Shown here: positions 43,022-50,520 of the stretch, in pieces
How the letters are laid out: every line of letters starts with the position of its first letter
How positions within the stretch are numbered: the first letter of the stretch is position 1
Assembly: GCA_045645985.1 (NCBI GenBank)
Contig: JAZRJV010000003.1
Span: forward strand, 46,734 to 110,733
Reading direction: 5' to 3'
DNA: 64,000 nt
From: RGIG9060 sp045645985
GTDB lineage: Bacteria; Spirochaetota; Spirochaetia; Treponematales; Treponemataceae
Position numbers and translations under genes: made by a program
Notes under the pieces: model-generated
What the model saw: only the letters and a program-made list of their open reading frames with translations
The model's database searches: none
Told to the model about the DNA's origin: nothing

Positions 43022-45841
43022 TTATAACATTTCAATAATATCTTTTCTCTGCCAGCGAACTGCTATGTCGTGAGGAGTTTCGCCAGAGATATTTCTTACA
43101 GTTCTGTCTAGACCTTTTTCAAGGAGTTTTTGTACAGTTTTTGCATCTGCAATACGAGCTGCGTAGTGTAAAATTCCTTCACCTTGGTAATCAGTTTTAT
43201 TTCCGGCAAGTTTTACAATTTCATCAAGAATTGCATCCCGTGTTTCGCCATCTTCCATTTTGAAGATTATAGAAAGCGGACATTCTTTTTCGTTATCTGT
43301 GATAAACGGATCAGCACCATTTTCTAACAACACACTTGTATGTTCTTTTAACTTTTTAGAAACAGCTATTGATAAAGGTGTAATTCCGTCTTTGTTTCTA
43401 ATGTTAATTGGATAATTCATATCTACAAGTAATTCCAAAGTTTTAGGGCTAACATTATTTTCTAATGCAATATGAATTGGGGTATTACTATCAGAATCTA
43501 ATAATTTTGAATTTGTGCCTAAAACAGCTTTGATAAGTTTTTCATTTTGTCCTTGCAAAATTATTGAGAACGGTGTAACGCCTTGAGCATCTCTAGAAAG
43601 AGGATTTCCTCCTGCTTCTAAAATTAGAGAAATCATTTTTTCGTTTCCAGTTGAAGCGGCTTCATGATAAGCGTTTCTTCCGTACATTTCTTGAAGATGA
43701 GGAGATGCTTGTTTTTTCACTAGATATTTTACAATATCTAAATTTCCACTTTGAATGGCGTCCATCAAAACAGTTTTTCCTGTTGCGTCTGATGCGTCTA
43801 CATTTGCACCGTTGTCTGCAAGGAATGTTACCATATCAATTCTGCCAGAACGAGCTGCTTGTGCAAGTGGAGTTTTCCCAGCTAGGTTTTGTTCATTTAA
43901 ATCTGCTTGCCATTGAATTAGTTTCATTGCAGAATTTTTTGCTCCCCAACGAACGCAGGCGTGCAAAGGTGTGTTTCCTAAATAATCGCGAGCATTTTTT
44001 TGTGCTCCTTTTTTCATCAATAAATCTATTGTCGATGTGCTATCGGATTTAATCGCATTAAAGATTGTTGTTTCTCCATTTGCGTTTCGTACATTTGGAT
44101 TTGCACCTTTTTCGAGTAATACTGAAACTGCATTGTCAAGTTTCCATTCACAAGCGTAATGCAAAGGAGTATTTCCAATTCCGTCAGTTTTTTTAATTAC
44201 TTCGGAAGTTAAAATCCATTCTTGAACTTCGCCACCACTTACTAATGCCATTCTTAGCGGTGAATAATTTTCGTTATTTGTAGAAAATACATTTGCACCT
44301 TTTGCTAAAAGCATTTCTCCTGGAACTCTTCTGTTTTTTTGTACAGCAAGATAAAGTGGTGTATCTCCATTTTTATTTCTGATATCAATATCATTTGTTA
44401 GTGATAAAAGATATTTGATTTGTTCTGTGTTTGCATTTTTAGAAATTACAATATGTAATGGTGTGTTTCCGTAAGAATCTCTTGAATTGATATTCTTTTT
44501 ATTCACCATTATTTTTAATAATTCTGTGCTTGTTGTTTTATCTTTTATTTGAATAATTCTTGAAAGTGGTGTGTTTCCTTCGTTATCTTCAGCATGAATA
44601 TCTGCTCCAGATTTTGAATAGAAAGCAACATGTTCTTTGTTGAGTCTATCAACTGCAAGAGCCATTGGAGTTATCCCTTTTTTATTTCGTTCATTGATGT
44701 CAGCTCCACCATTTTTCAAGTTTTCTAACATTCCAACTTCCATTCCACTCATTGTTGCAATATGAACAGGTGTATCTCCGTACATATCTTTAGCATTTGG
44801 ATTTGCTTCATGTGTAATCAATAGTGAACTAATTTCAATTCGTGTCTCTTTAGGAATGACTAAAAGAAGTGGAGTTTTTCCTAAACTGTCTTGTGAATTA
44901 GCATCTGCACCTTTGTCTAGCAAAAGTTGTACGATTTCAATATGTCCATAACGAACTGCTTCATGAAGGGGAGTTGAACCTAAAATATCTTTTGCTTTTA
45001 CAGATGCTCCGTTTTCTAGCAAGTATGATGTAATTGCTTTGTGTCCGTAAATTGCAGCAAAATGTAAAGGAGTTTGTCCGTCATCAAATCTTAAAGAGTT
45101 ATTTCTTGTTTTTACAGCATCTTCAAAATAACTGTATTGATTTCTGTAAGGAACTGCACCTGCTAAAATCAAGTTTGCAGCAATATTTATTCCGATATCT
45201 GAATCCTTTGCGTAAGCTAAAGATAGTGGTGTTTCTCCATTTACATCAATAACTGAAAGTGGAATTTCTTTTTTTAAGCAATATGCAAGTGCATTGTTAT
45301 CTTCTTTTTCTACAAGATAATGTACAAGATTTCTGTTATTATCATCTTTGGCTAATCCTGTTTTTGTTGTGATGAGTGCATCATAGTATTCGTAGCCTTT
45401 TTCTAATCCTAATTCTAAAGCAGATTTTCCTTTTCCGTCACGAGCAAAAATATTTGTTCCGATTGCGGCTAAAACTGCTGTTGTTCCTTTGGAATTGTGT
45501 TTAATTGCAATATGAAGCGGTGTGTCTCCGTCGTTGTTTTTTAGTTCTACATTTGCACCTTTATAAATAAAGAAAGTAACTAAATCTATATCGTTTATTT
45601 TAGCGGCAGTATGTAAGGCTGTGTTACCGTATTCGTCAGTTTCGTTTATATCAATTTTGGCTTGGAAAAGTTCTTTTGCTTCGTTGCTTCTTCCTTCCAA
45701 AATCAGTTGTTGTATATTTTGAGTTTCTTTTTTTTCAACTATTGGATTTTGGGGAGTTTCACTTTTGGGAGTTGAAACGCAAGAAAAAATACACATAAAA
45801 GATAATAAAAATAAAATTACTAAATTTATTTTTTTTGTCAT
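43022..45841 (-). CDS. Large ankyrin-repeat lipoprotein
   Basis: The 939-residue predicted lipoprotein has a signal peptide ending MCIFSCVSTP. After a short Pro/Lys/Glu linker, nearly the whole protein is ankyrin repeats of about 33 residues. Some are canonical (DGQTPLHFAAIYGHKAITSYLLENGASVKAK, broken here by my own truncation), others slightly longer. The N-terminal repeats begin near residue 60 and the last ends at the C-terminus. TATAGGAG precedes the ATG. Such repeat arrays form elongated protein-binding surfaces. An envelope scaffold role is inferred; large ankyrin proteins are common in treponemes. Confidence 0.9.
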   Translation of the reverse strand: MTKKINLVILFLLSFMCIFSCVSTPKSETPQNPIVEKKETQNIQQLILEGRSNEAKELFQAKIDINETDEYGNTALHTAAKINDIDLVTFFIYKGANVELKNNDGDTPLHIAIKHNSKGTTAVLAAIGTNIFARDGKGKSALELGLEKGYEYYDALITTKTGLAKDDNNRNLVHYLVEKEDNNALAYCLKKEIPLSVIDVNGETPLSLAYAKDSDIGINIAANLILAGAVPYRNQYSYFEDAVKTRNNSLRFDDGQTPLHFAAIYGHKAITSYLLENGASVKAKDILGSTPLHEAVRYGHIEIVQLLLDKGADANSQDSLGKTPLLLVIPKETRIEISSLLITHEANPNAKDMYGDTPVHIATMSGMEVGMLENLKNGGADINERNKKGITPMALAVDRLNKEHVAFYSKSGADIHAEDNEGNTPLSRIIQIKDKTTSTELLKIMVNKKNINSRDSYGNTPLHIVISKNANTEQIKYLLSLTNDIDIRNKNGDTPLYLAVQKNRRVPGEMLLAKGANVFSTNNENYSPLRMALVSGGEVQEWILTSEVIKKTDGIGNTPLHYACEWKLDNAVSVLLEKGANPNVRNANGETTIFNAIKSDSTSTIDLLMKKGAQKNARDYLGNTPLHACVRWGAKNSAMKLIQWQADLNEQNLAGKTPLAQAARSGRIDMVTFLADNGANVDASDATGKTVLMDAIQSGNLDIVKYLVKKQASPHLQEMYGRNAYHEAASTGNEKMISLILEAGGNPLSRDAQGVTPFSIILQGQNEKLIKAVLGTNSKLLDSDSNTPIHIALENNVSPKTLELLVDMNYPINIRNKDGITPLSIAVSKKLKEHTSVLLENGADPFITDNEKECPLSIIFKMEDGETRDAILDEIVKLAGNKTDYQGEGILHYAARIADAKTVQKLLEKGLDRTVRNISGETPHDIAVRWQRKDIIEML

Positions 45842-45968
45842 ATAAAGACTCCTATAAAAATAGACTTCTACATTTATTTATCGAAAAAAAAACAGTTGAG
45901 GTTGAGTATTATTTGAATGAATAGTTTAAGTTTCGCTGAGTTTTACTGATTGAGTTGTTTGTAAAAGT

Positions 45969-46388
45969 TTATTTACAATTTGGGCAAGTTCCCCAGATAT
46001 TGTACTGAGTTTTGTCTGCTTCAAATCCTTCTGGAAGAGAAAGTTCTGGTCTAAAATTTTGAACAGGCGGATTTGATTCTAGAAAAATATCGTGAATACT
46101 TTTACAATTTGTACACTTAAAATGGATGTGTTCTAAAATTTCTGCATCGTATCTTAATTCTTCATCATCAATTAGGATAGTTTGAACAAGTCCGTTTTCT
46201 ATAAAAAGTTTTAATGTGTTATAAACTGTAGTTTTTGAAAGTGTAGGCATTGAAGGATGAAGGTCTGAATAAATCATATCAACTGTAGGATGATTTTTCT
46301 TTTCCATCAAATAGGAATACACTGCAATTCTTTGAACAGAAGGCTTTATATTGTGATTTGTTAATTTTTCTATTACTAAGTTTTGCAT
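45969..46388 (-). CDS. Fur-family regulator, PerR-like
   Basis: The 139-residue protein has the Fur N-terminal winged helix (IKPSVQRIAVYSYLMEKKNHPTVDMIYSDL, STVYNTL-like KTTVYNTLKLFIENGLV). The dimerisation half has HIHFKCTNCKSI and the C-terminal CPNC, the structural zinc CxxC pairs. The short loops and the neighbouring rubrerythrin fit a peroxide sensor (PerR) more than an iron regulator. A GAGGG site precedes the ATG. It lies downstream of rubrerythrin on the same strand, separated by a hairpin. Confidence 0.88.
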   Translation of the reverse strand: MQNLVIEKLTNHNIKPSVQRIAVYSYLMEKKNHPTVDMIYSDLHPSMPTLSKTTVYNTLKLFIENGLVQTILIDDEELRYDAEILEHIHFKCTNCKSIHDIFLESNPPVQNFRPELSLPEGFEADKTQYNIWGTCPNCK

Positions 46389-46430
46389 AAAAATATTCCC
46401 TCGTAAAATTTTATTATTTATAAAAATTGA

Positions 46431-46493
46431 AAGGTTGCCTAAATATCAATTTGAATTTTATTTTTTCAAAATGACTGTATTTTAGACAACCTT
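46431..46493 (-). terminator. Hairpin between rubrerythrin and perR
   Basis: Read on the minus strand, AAGGTTGTCTAAA (46493-46481) pairs with TTTAGGCAACCTT (46443-46431), with one G-U, around a long AT-rich loop, followed by TCAATTTTT. It probably attenuates or ends the rubrerythrin transcript before perR. Confidence 0.6.
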
Positions 46494-46514
46494 ACTTTTT
46501 ATTTTTTAGAAAAA

Positions 46515-47060
46515 TTAGTTACCAAAGTAACGAGCTAAAAGTCCCATGAAACCTGCTCCGTGTCGAGCTTCATCTTTTGCCATTTCGTGAACTGTGTCGT
46601 GAATAGCATCGTAGTTAAGTTCTTTTGCTCTTTTTGCTAACATCATTTTTCCTTCACAAGCACCTGCTTCTGCATCTGCTCTAAGTTGAAGATTTTTCTT
46701 TGTGCTAGGAGTTACAACTTCTCCAAGAAGTTCTGCAAATTTTGCTGCATGTTCAGCTTCTTCCCATGCGTATCGTTTGAAAGCTTCAGCAATTTCTGGA
46801 TAACCTTCGCGGTCAGCTTGGCGGCTCATTGCAAGATACATTCCAACTTCTGTACATTCTCCCATGTAGTTATCTTTTAAACCTTGGATAACTTCTGGAT
46901 CTAAACCTTTTGCAATTCCAACTTTGTGTTCATCAGCGAAACCTGCGAATCCAGCTTTTTCTTTGAATTTGTCTTTTGCTACTTTACATTGTGGACATTG
47001 ATCTGGAGCTTCATCTCCTGAATGAACATAACCACATACACTACATACCCATTGTTTCAT
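46515..47060 (-). CDS. Rubrerythrin with N-terminal rubredoxin domain
   Basis: The 181-residue peroxide-reducing protein has its rubredoxin domain first (CSVCGY ... CPQC, residues 6-24), the reverse of classical rubrerythrin. A four-helix diiron domain follows (EVGMYLAMSRQADREG, WEEAEHAAKF, DEARHGAGF). In clostridia this 'reverse' form is an NADH-dependent peroxidase induced by oxygen under PerR control. A perfect PerR-type box overlaps its promoter. It protects an anaerobe from H2O2 and oxygen. Confidence 0.93.
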   Translation of the reverse strand: MKQWVCSVCGYVHSGDEAPDQCPQCKVAKDKFKEKAGFAGFADEHKVGIAKGLDPEVIQGLKDNYMGECTEVGMYLAMSRQADREGYPEIAEAFKRYAWEEAEHAAKFAELLGEVVTPSTKKNLQLRADAEAGACEGKMMLAKRAKELNYDAIHDTVHEMAKDEARHGAGFMGLLARYFGN

Positions 47061-47100
47061 AATTTAATTTCTCCTTAAAAGTTATTTATTTGTTTCAAAT

Positions 47101-47149
47101 TTGTAATCATTACAATATTGATATTATAATAGACTTGTAATTTTGTCAA
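47101..47149 (-). promoter_or_regulatory. Rubrerythrin promoter with PerR-type operator
   Basis: On the minus strand TTGACA (47149-47144) and TATAAT (47128-47123) are both perfect, with a 15-nt spacer. TTGTAATCATTACAA (47115-47101) is a perfect 7-1-7 palindrome of the Fur/PerR class, close to the PerR consensus. It covers the expected start site. A repressor bound here would block initiation. Confidence 0.8.
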
Positions 47150-47171
47150 CTGTTTTATTAAAAAAATTAAA

Positions 47172-48299
47172 TTATTCTGTAATTTTTTTGATTTTTTCTT
47201 GCACAGAACTTTGAACTGTATCTTTTGCAGATTTTATAATGATTTTTATAGTGTCAAAAATCATATCTTTGGTTTCCGAATCAAGATTGTGAAAATGATG
47301 AATCATTTTTGTAGATGATTTTAACAAATTTTCTGTAATTTCGGAAATGTTATTTGCTTCGGCAGATTCAATAACATCGAATAAGGCTTCTATAAATATT
47401 TCCCTTTTGTCTTTATCTGTTTGCTTTAACCAATTTTTTAGTGTTTTATCGATAAATAAACTTTCTTTTGAAAGTTCTTCTGTTGTTACAAAATTTGTTC
47501 CTAAAACATTCCATGTTAAAGGGTCGTGTTGCATAATTCCATTGTTAGAACTTTCTACAATTATTTTTTCAATTCCTGTGTCAAATAAAATTCCAACGAT
47601 AGATTTTTTTGGAACAAAATTTTTTATTTTAGATTTTATGCTGATAAATCGTTTGTCATTTAAGACAGTTTCTTCAAAACCTGGACCGTCAAAATTATAA
47701 ATTTCTAAAATGCGTTTTTGATTTTTTGAATTACAGTAAGTTGCAGAGAATAAAGCAAGATTTCCGCCTTTTGAATGTCCGCCAAGAATGAATTTTCCTT
47801 TCATTTTTTTACAAGCTTGGTCAAAATATTTTACAGCTTCAATTTGTGCAGGAATTGGATGTTTAAATGCCATATTAAAATCTTCTTTCCAGCCTACGAG
47901 ACTTTTGTCTGTTCCTCTGTAAACGATAAAATTTGTTTTATCTTCAAAAATAAAATTGATGGCTGCAAATTGTTTTTCTTGTTCGATGTCGGTACTGCTT
48001 CTAAAAGCGCAAAGTTTTAGATTACAAAATCGTTTTGATTCACCTGCTTTTTGTAAAAGAGTAGTGATTTCTTTGTTGATTAAAGGTCCAAAATTTACGC
48101 GTTGCTCAAAATCTTCTGAAGTTGCAAGTAAAATAGAAGCTTGTCTTAAAGAAATTGATTCATTAAATTCTGAACTTACAATTCCAGAAAAATCGATATA
48201 TGCAATTTGTGTAAAAATCACTGCGTCAATTTCGTTAAAGGATGATTGTTTGAAAGTTAAGTCTCCTCGCCAATCAATATAATCAATTATGTTTTTCAT
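47172..48299 (-). CDS. Mbeg1-like (DUF2974) alpha/beta-hydrolase
   Basis: The 375-residue protein starts NIIDYIDWRGDLTFKQSSFNEIDAVIFTQIAYIDFSG in pattern, as DUF2974 proteins do (first 20 only needed to recognise). The nucleophile elbow GGHSKGGNLALF contains the Ser of a lipase-like catalytic triad, and a VYRGTD motif (FIVYRGTDKSLVGWKEDF) precedes it. No signal peptide is seen, so it is cytoplasmic. The substrate is unknown. A GAGGAAAA site precedes the ATG. It lies last in a three-gene minus-strand cluster with two envelope proteins. Confidence 0.85.
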   Translation of the reverse strand: MKNIIDYIDWRGDLTFKQSSFNEIDAVIFTQIAYIDFSGIVSSEFNESISLRQASILLATSEDFEQRVNFGPLINKEITTLLQKAGESKRFCNLKLCAFRSSTDIEQEKQFAAINFIFEDKTNFIVYRGTDKSLVGWKEDFNMAFKHPIPAQIEAVKYFDQACKKMKGKFILGGHSKGGNLALFSATYCNSKNQKRILEIYNFDGPGFEETVLNDKRFISIKSKIKNFVPKKSIVGILFDTGIEKIIVESSNNGIMQHDPLTWNVLGTNFVTTEELSKESLFIDKTLKNWLKQTDKDKREIFIEALFDVIESAEANNISEITENLLKSSTKMIHHFHNLDSETKDMIFDTIKIIIKSAKDTVQSSVQEKIKKITE

Positions 48300-48318
48300 A
48301 TTTTCCTCGCAATCTTTG

Positions 48319-49197
48319 TTATGGTAAGTTTAGTTCAACTTTTCCATCTAATTCAAGCCAAACAAGATGACAATAAGTATTTTTATAACGGGAAATTAAA
48401 TATTCAAATGAAGTTCGTCTTGTTCGCTCCAAAACGGGAAGCCTAAAAATTCCGTCTTTGTTGAAATATGGAAAAAATACTGCAATATGATGATGCTGAA
48501 TCATTGTTGGATTTTCGCCAAATTCCCCATTTATAGAAACTAAATACCATCGATTTGGATACAATTTTGTTTGTTCTTGTAAAACTTCTGGAATATTTTC
48601 GATTGGAAATCCTCTATCTTTTACATATTTTGCTTTAAATGAATGAGCTACATCAAAACTGTTGTAAAAAAAATTTTGCTTATATTTTTCTTCTGCCAAT
48701 TCTCGTGCGATATTGCGCGTCCAGTCTAAGCCAAAAAATGGCTCTCTGGAATTTTCATATTGATAAGTTGATTTATCCCCACGCAAAAAAGGATAAGTTT
48801 TTCGCAATTTTTGAATTGACATATATCGCAATCTGGAATGATTTTTTTTTCTCAAAGGATAATAATATCCGTCTGCAATCCATTTTGCGTAGCCTGAACA
48901 GCATAATCCAAAGTTGTCGTCTTTTTCGTTTATGTATTTTCCTGTTGCATCAATTACGCCAACTGAAGAATCTGGAATTAGCATACTTAATTTATCAATT
49001 TGCGTAGTTCTGCGATAAGCTAAATCGTAATATTCTTCTTTTGTGATTTTTTTTTCTAAAAGTGATTTTTTGTTTTTTTCAAAATTATTTTTATTGATTG
49101 CATTTTGCAACCAATTAGGCAAAGAGATTTGTGCCTGAATTGATTGCATTATAAAAAGAAAAATAATTCCTAAAAGAAAAATTTTATTGTTCTTCAA
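48319..49197 (-). CDS. Secreted protein with Cys-His motif, possible peptidase
   Basis: The 292-residue protein has a cleavable-type signal (LLGIIFLFIMQSIQAQ). A conserved-looking GLCCSGYAKWIADGYY motif (Cys at the start of a helix) and a later HHHIAVFFPYF strand resemble the Cys and His of papain-like or NlpC/P60-type hydrolases. I cannot place it in a family. Its start overlaps the OmpA-type gene by 14 nt and the DUF2974 gene follows 20 nt after it. An envelope-processing role is a guess from signal and motif. Confidence 0.6.
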   Translation of the reverse strand: MKNNKIFLLGIIFLFIMQSIQAQISLPNWLQNAINKNNFEKNKKSLLEKKITKEEYYDLAYRRTTQIDKLSMLIPDSSVGVIDATGKYINEKDDNFGLCCSGYAKWIADGYYYPLRKKNHSRLRYMSIQKLRKTYPFLRGDKSTYQYENSREPFFGLDWTRNIARELAEEKYKQNFFYNSFDVAHSFKAKYVKDRGFPIENIPEVLQEQTKLYPNRWYLVSINGEFGENPTMIQHHHIAVFFPYFNKDGIFRLPVLERTRRTSFEYLISRYKNTYCHLVWLELDGKVELNLP

Positions 49198-50377
49198 AAA
49201 AACAAACCTTTATTTCTGCCCGTCTGTTCATTGCAAAATCATTTGGTGTTGTTTCGTTTTCTACAGCTTTTTTATCCCAACTAAAGCCTTGTGTTACAAT
49301 TCTGTGTTGAGGAATACCGAACATTCCGTTCATAATTTTTTTGATAGAATTTGCACGGCGTTCTGAAAGTGCTTGGTTAAAATCGTGGTCGCTTACGCTA
49401 TCTGTATGACCGTCAATTACAAAACAAGCATTTTTCATTTTCTCTGCAGGAATTTTTGCTAAAATATTTGTTAAAGCCGATGCAGTTTCGTAAAAGCGCA
49501 TTTCATCAAAAATATTTCCTGCTAAATTATATTTTCCTCTTCCTGGATATTTGTCGGAAGGTTCTAGCCATTCACCGTAATCGTAGTAAATTTTTCCAAG
49601 TTCTGTAGCTTTGATATTTGCTAAAAGCATCAATGTTTCATCATCTATTGTGTCCAAATCGTAGCCACGAACAATAGAACTTTTTGTATCTAAATTATCC
49701 ACAACTGTAAACATTTTGCGCCAAGAATATTTATCTTGCAAAACTGTATCAAACAAAGCGTAATCCTCAGAATTTAGCGCAAGATACAAAATTTCATTTT
49801 CAAAAACATTACTTGAACGAAGAAGTTGCTCAATTTTTTCCCATCTTTGCTCTGGGGAATCAAGCAAGATTTCTTGAGTATCTTCAGAATTTATATTTTC
49901 TGTGTTTTCGATATTTAAATTTTCTGCAACAATAGATTCTGCACTTTCTGGAATATCATCATCCATTTTATTTGCAGAAACTAGCATAAAAATTATCACA
50001 GCAAGAGTGATAACTAACAAACAAAACATACCAAGAATAACTTTGTCAAAAAAGTTTTTAACTTTTCGTTTTTGCTTCTTTTTTTCACAATGTTTACAAA
50101 TTTCTTTGTAAGTTATCTGGTCTGTAAAAAATCCGTCAGAATCTGGAACTAAAAACATCAATTTCTGATTTTTGCGTTCAATTTTTACGCTTACAAGTCC
50201 GTTTACTTGTTCGTGTGCGATGATGTCTGCATTTGTATCTACTGGAATTTTATTTATTTCAAGAATTTTATCGCCAACTTTTAGGCTAGATTTTTCTGCA
50301 TCACTATTTGGATAAAAACTTTCGATTATTGTTGAAACAACAAGTGAAGCTCCGCATTTTTTACAATTATTTACCAT
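49184..50377 (-). CDS. Zinc-ribbon / PDZ / OmpA-domain membrane protein
   Basis: The 397-residue protein begins MVNNCKKCGAS, then a PDZ-like domain (about 13-80: FYPNSDAEKSSLKVGDKILEIN in outline). ICKHCEKKKQKR follows, giving two CxxC pairs that could form one zinc ribbon around the PDZ. A transmembrane helix lies at about 112-132. A long acidic periplasmic region follows, then a C-terminal OmpA domain (FVIDGHTDSVSDHDFNQALSERRANSI and NRRAEI). The OmpA part should bind peptidoglycan. The cytoplasmic part could bind a partner through the PDZ. AGGTGA precedes the ATG. Confidence 0.85.
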   Translation of the reverse strand: MVNNCKKCGASLVVSTIIESFYPNSDAEKSSLKVGDKILEINKIPVDTNADIIAHEQVNGLVSVKIERKNQKLMFLVPDSDGFFTDQITYKEICKHCEKKKQKRKVKNFFDKVILGMFCLLVITLAVIIFMLVSANKMDDDIPESAESIVAENLNIENTENINSEDTQEILLDSPEQRWEKIEQLLRSSNVFENEILYLALNSEDYALFDTVLQDKYSWRKMFTVVDNLDTKSSIVRGYDLDTIDDETLMLLANIKATELGKIYYDYGEWLEPSDKYPGRGKYNLAGNIFDEMRFYETASALTNILAKIPAEKMKNACFVIDGHTDSVSDHDFNQALSERRANSIKKIMNGMFGIPQHRIVTQGFSWDKKAVENETTPNDFAMNRRAEIKVCFFEEQ

Positions 50378-50478
50378 AATTCACCTCAGTTTATTTATAT
50401 TCTTATTTTACTTGATGTTTTATTATTAAGCAAGTGTAAAATTTTTTGTAATCTATTTATCATTTTTATAAAGTGTGA

Positions 50479-50484
50479 TATAAT
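50479..50484 (+). promoter_or_regulatory. Extended -10 promoter of pflB
   Basis: TATAAT at 50479-50484 is preceded by TGA (TGnTATAAT), 36 nt before the pflB ATG. No good -35 is present at 17 nt, which fits an extended -10 promoter. GGAAGGG is the ribosome site. Confidence 0.6.
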
Positions 50485-50520
50485 ACTCTCAAATAAATCT
50501 TTTTATCTTGGAAGGGTAAT

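Noticed and set aside
46405..46424. PerR box before the perR gene
   Set aside because: TTTTAT-TATTT-ATAAAA is only a loose AT palindrome and does not match the 7-1-7 pattern seen upstream of rubrerythrin.
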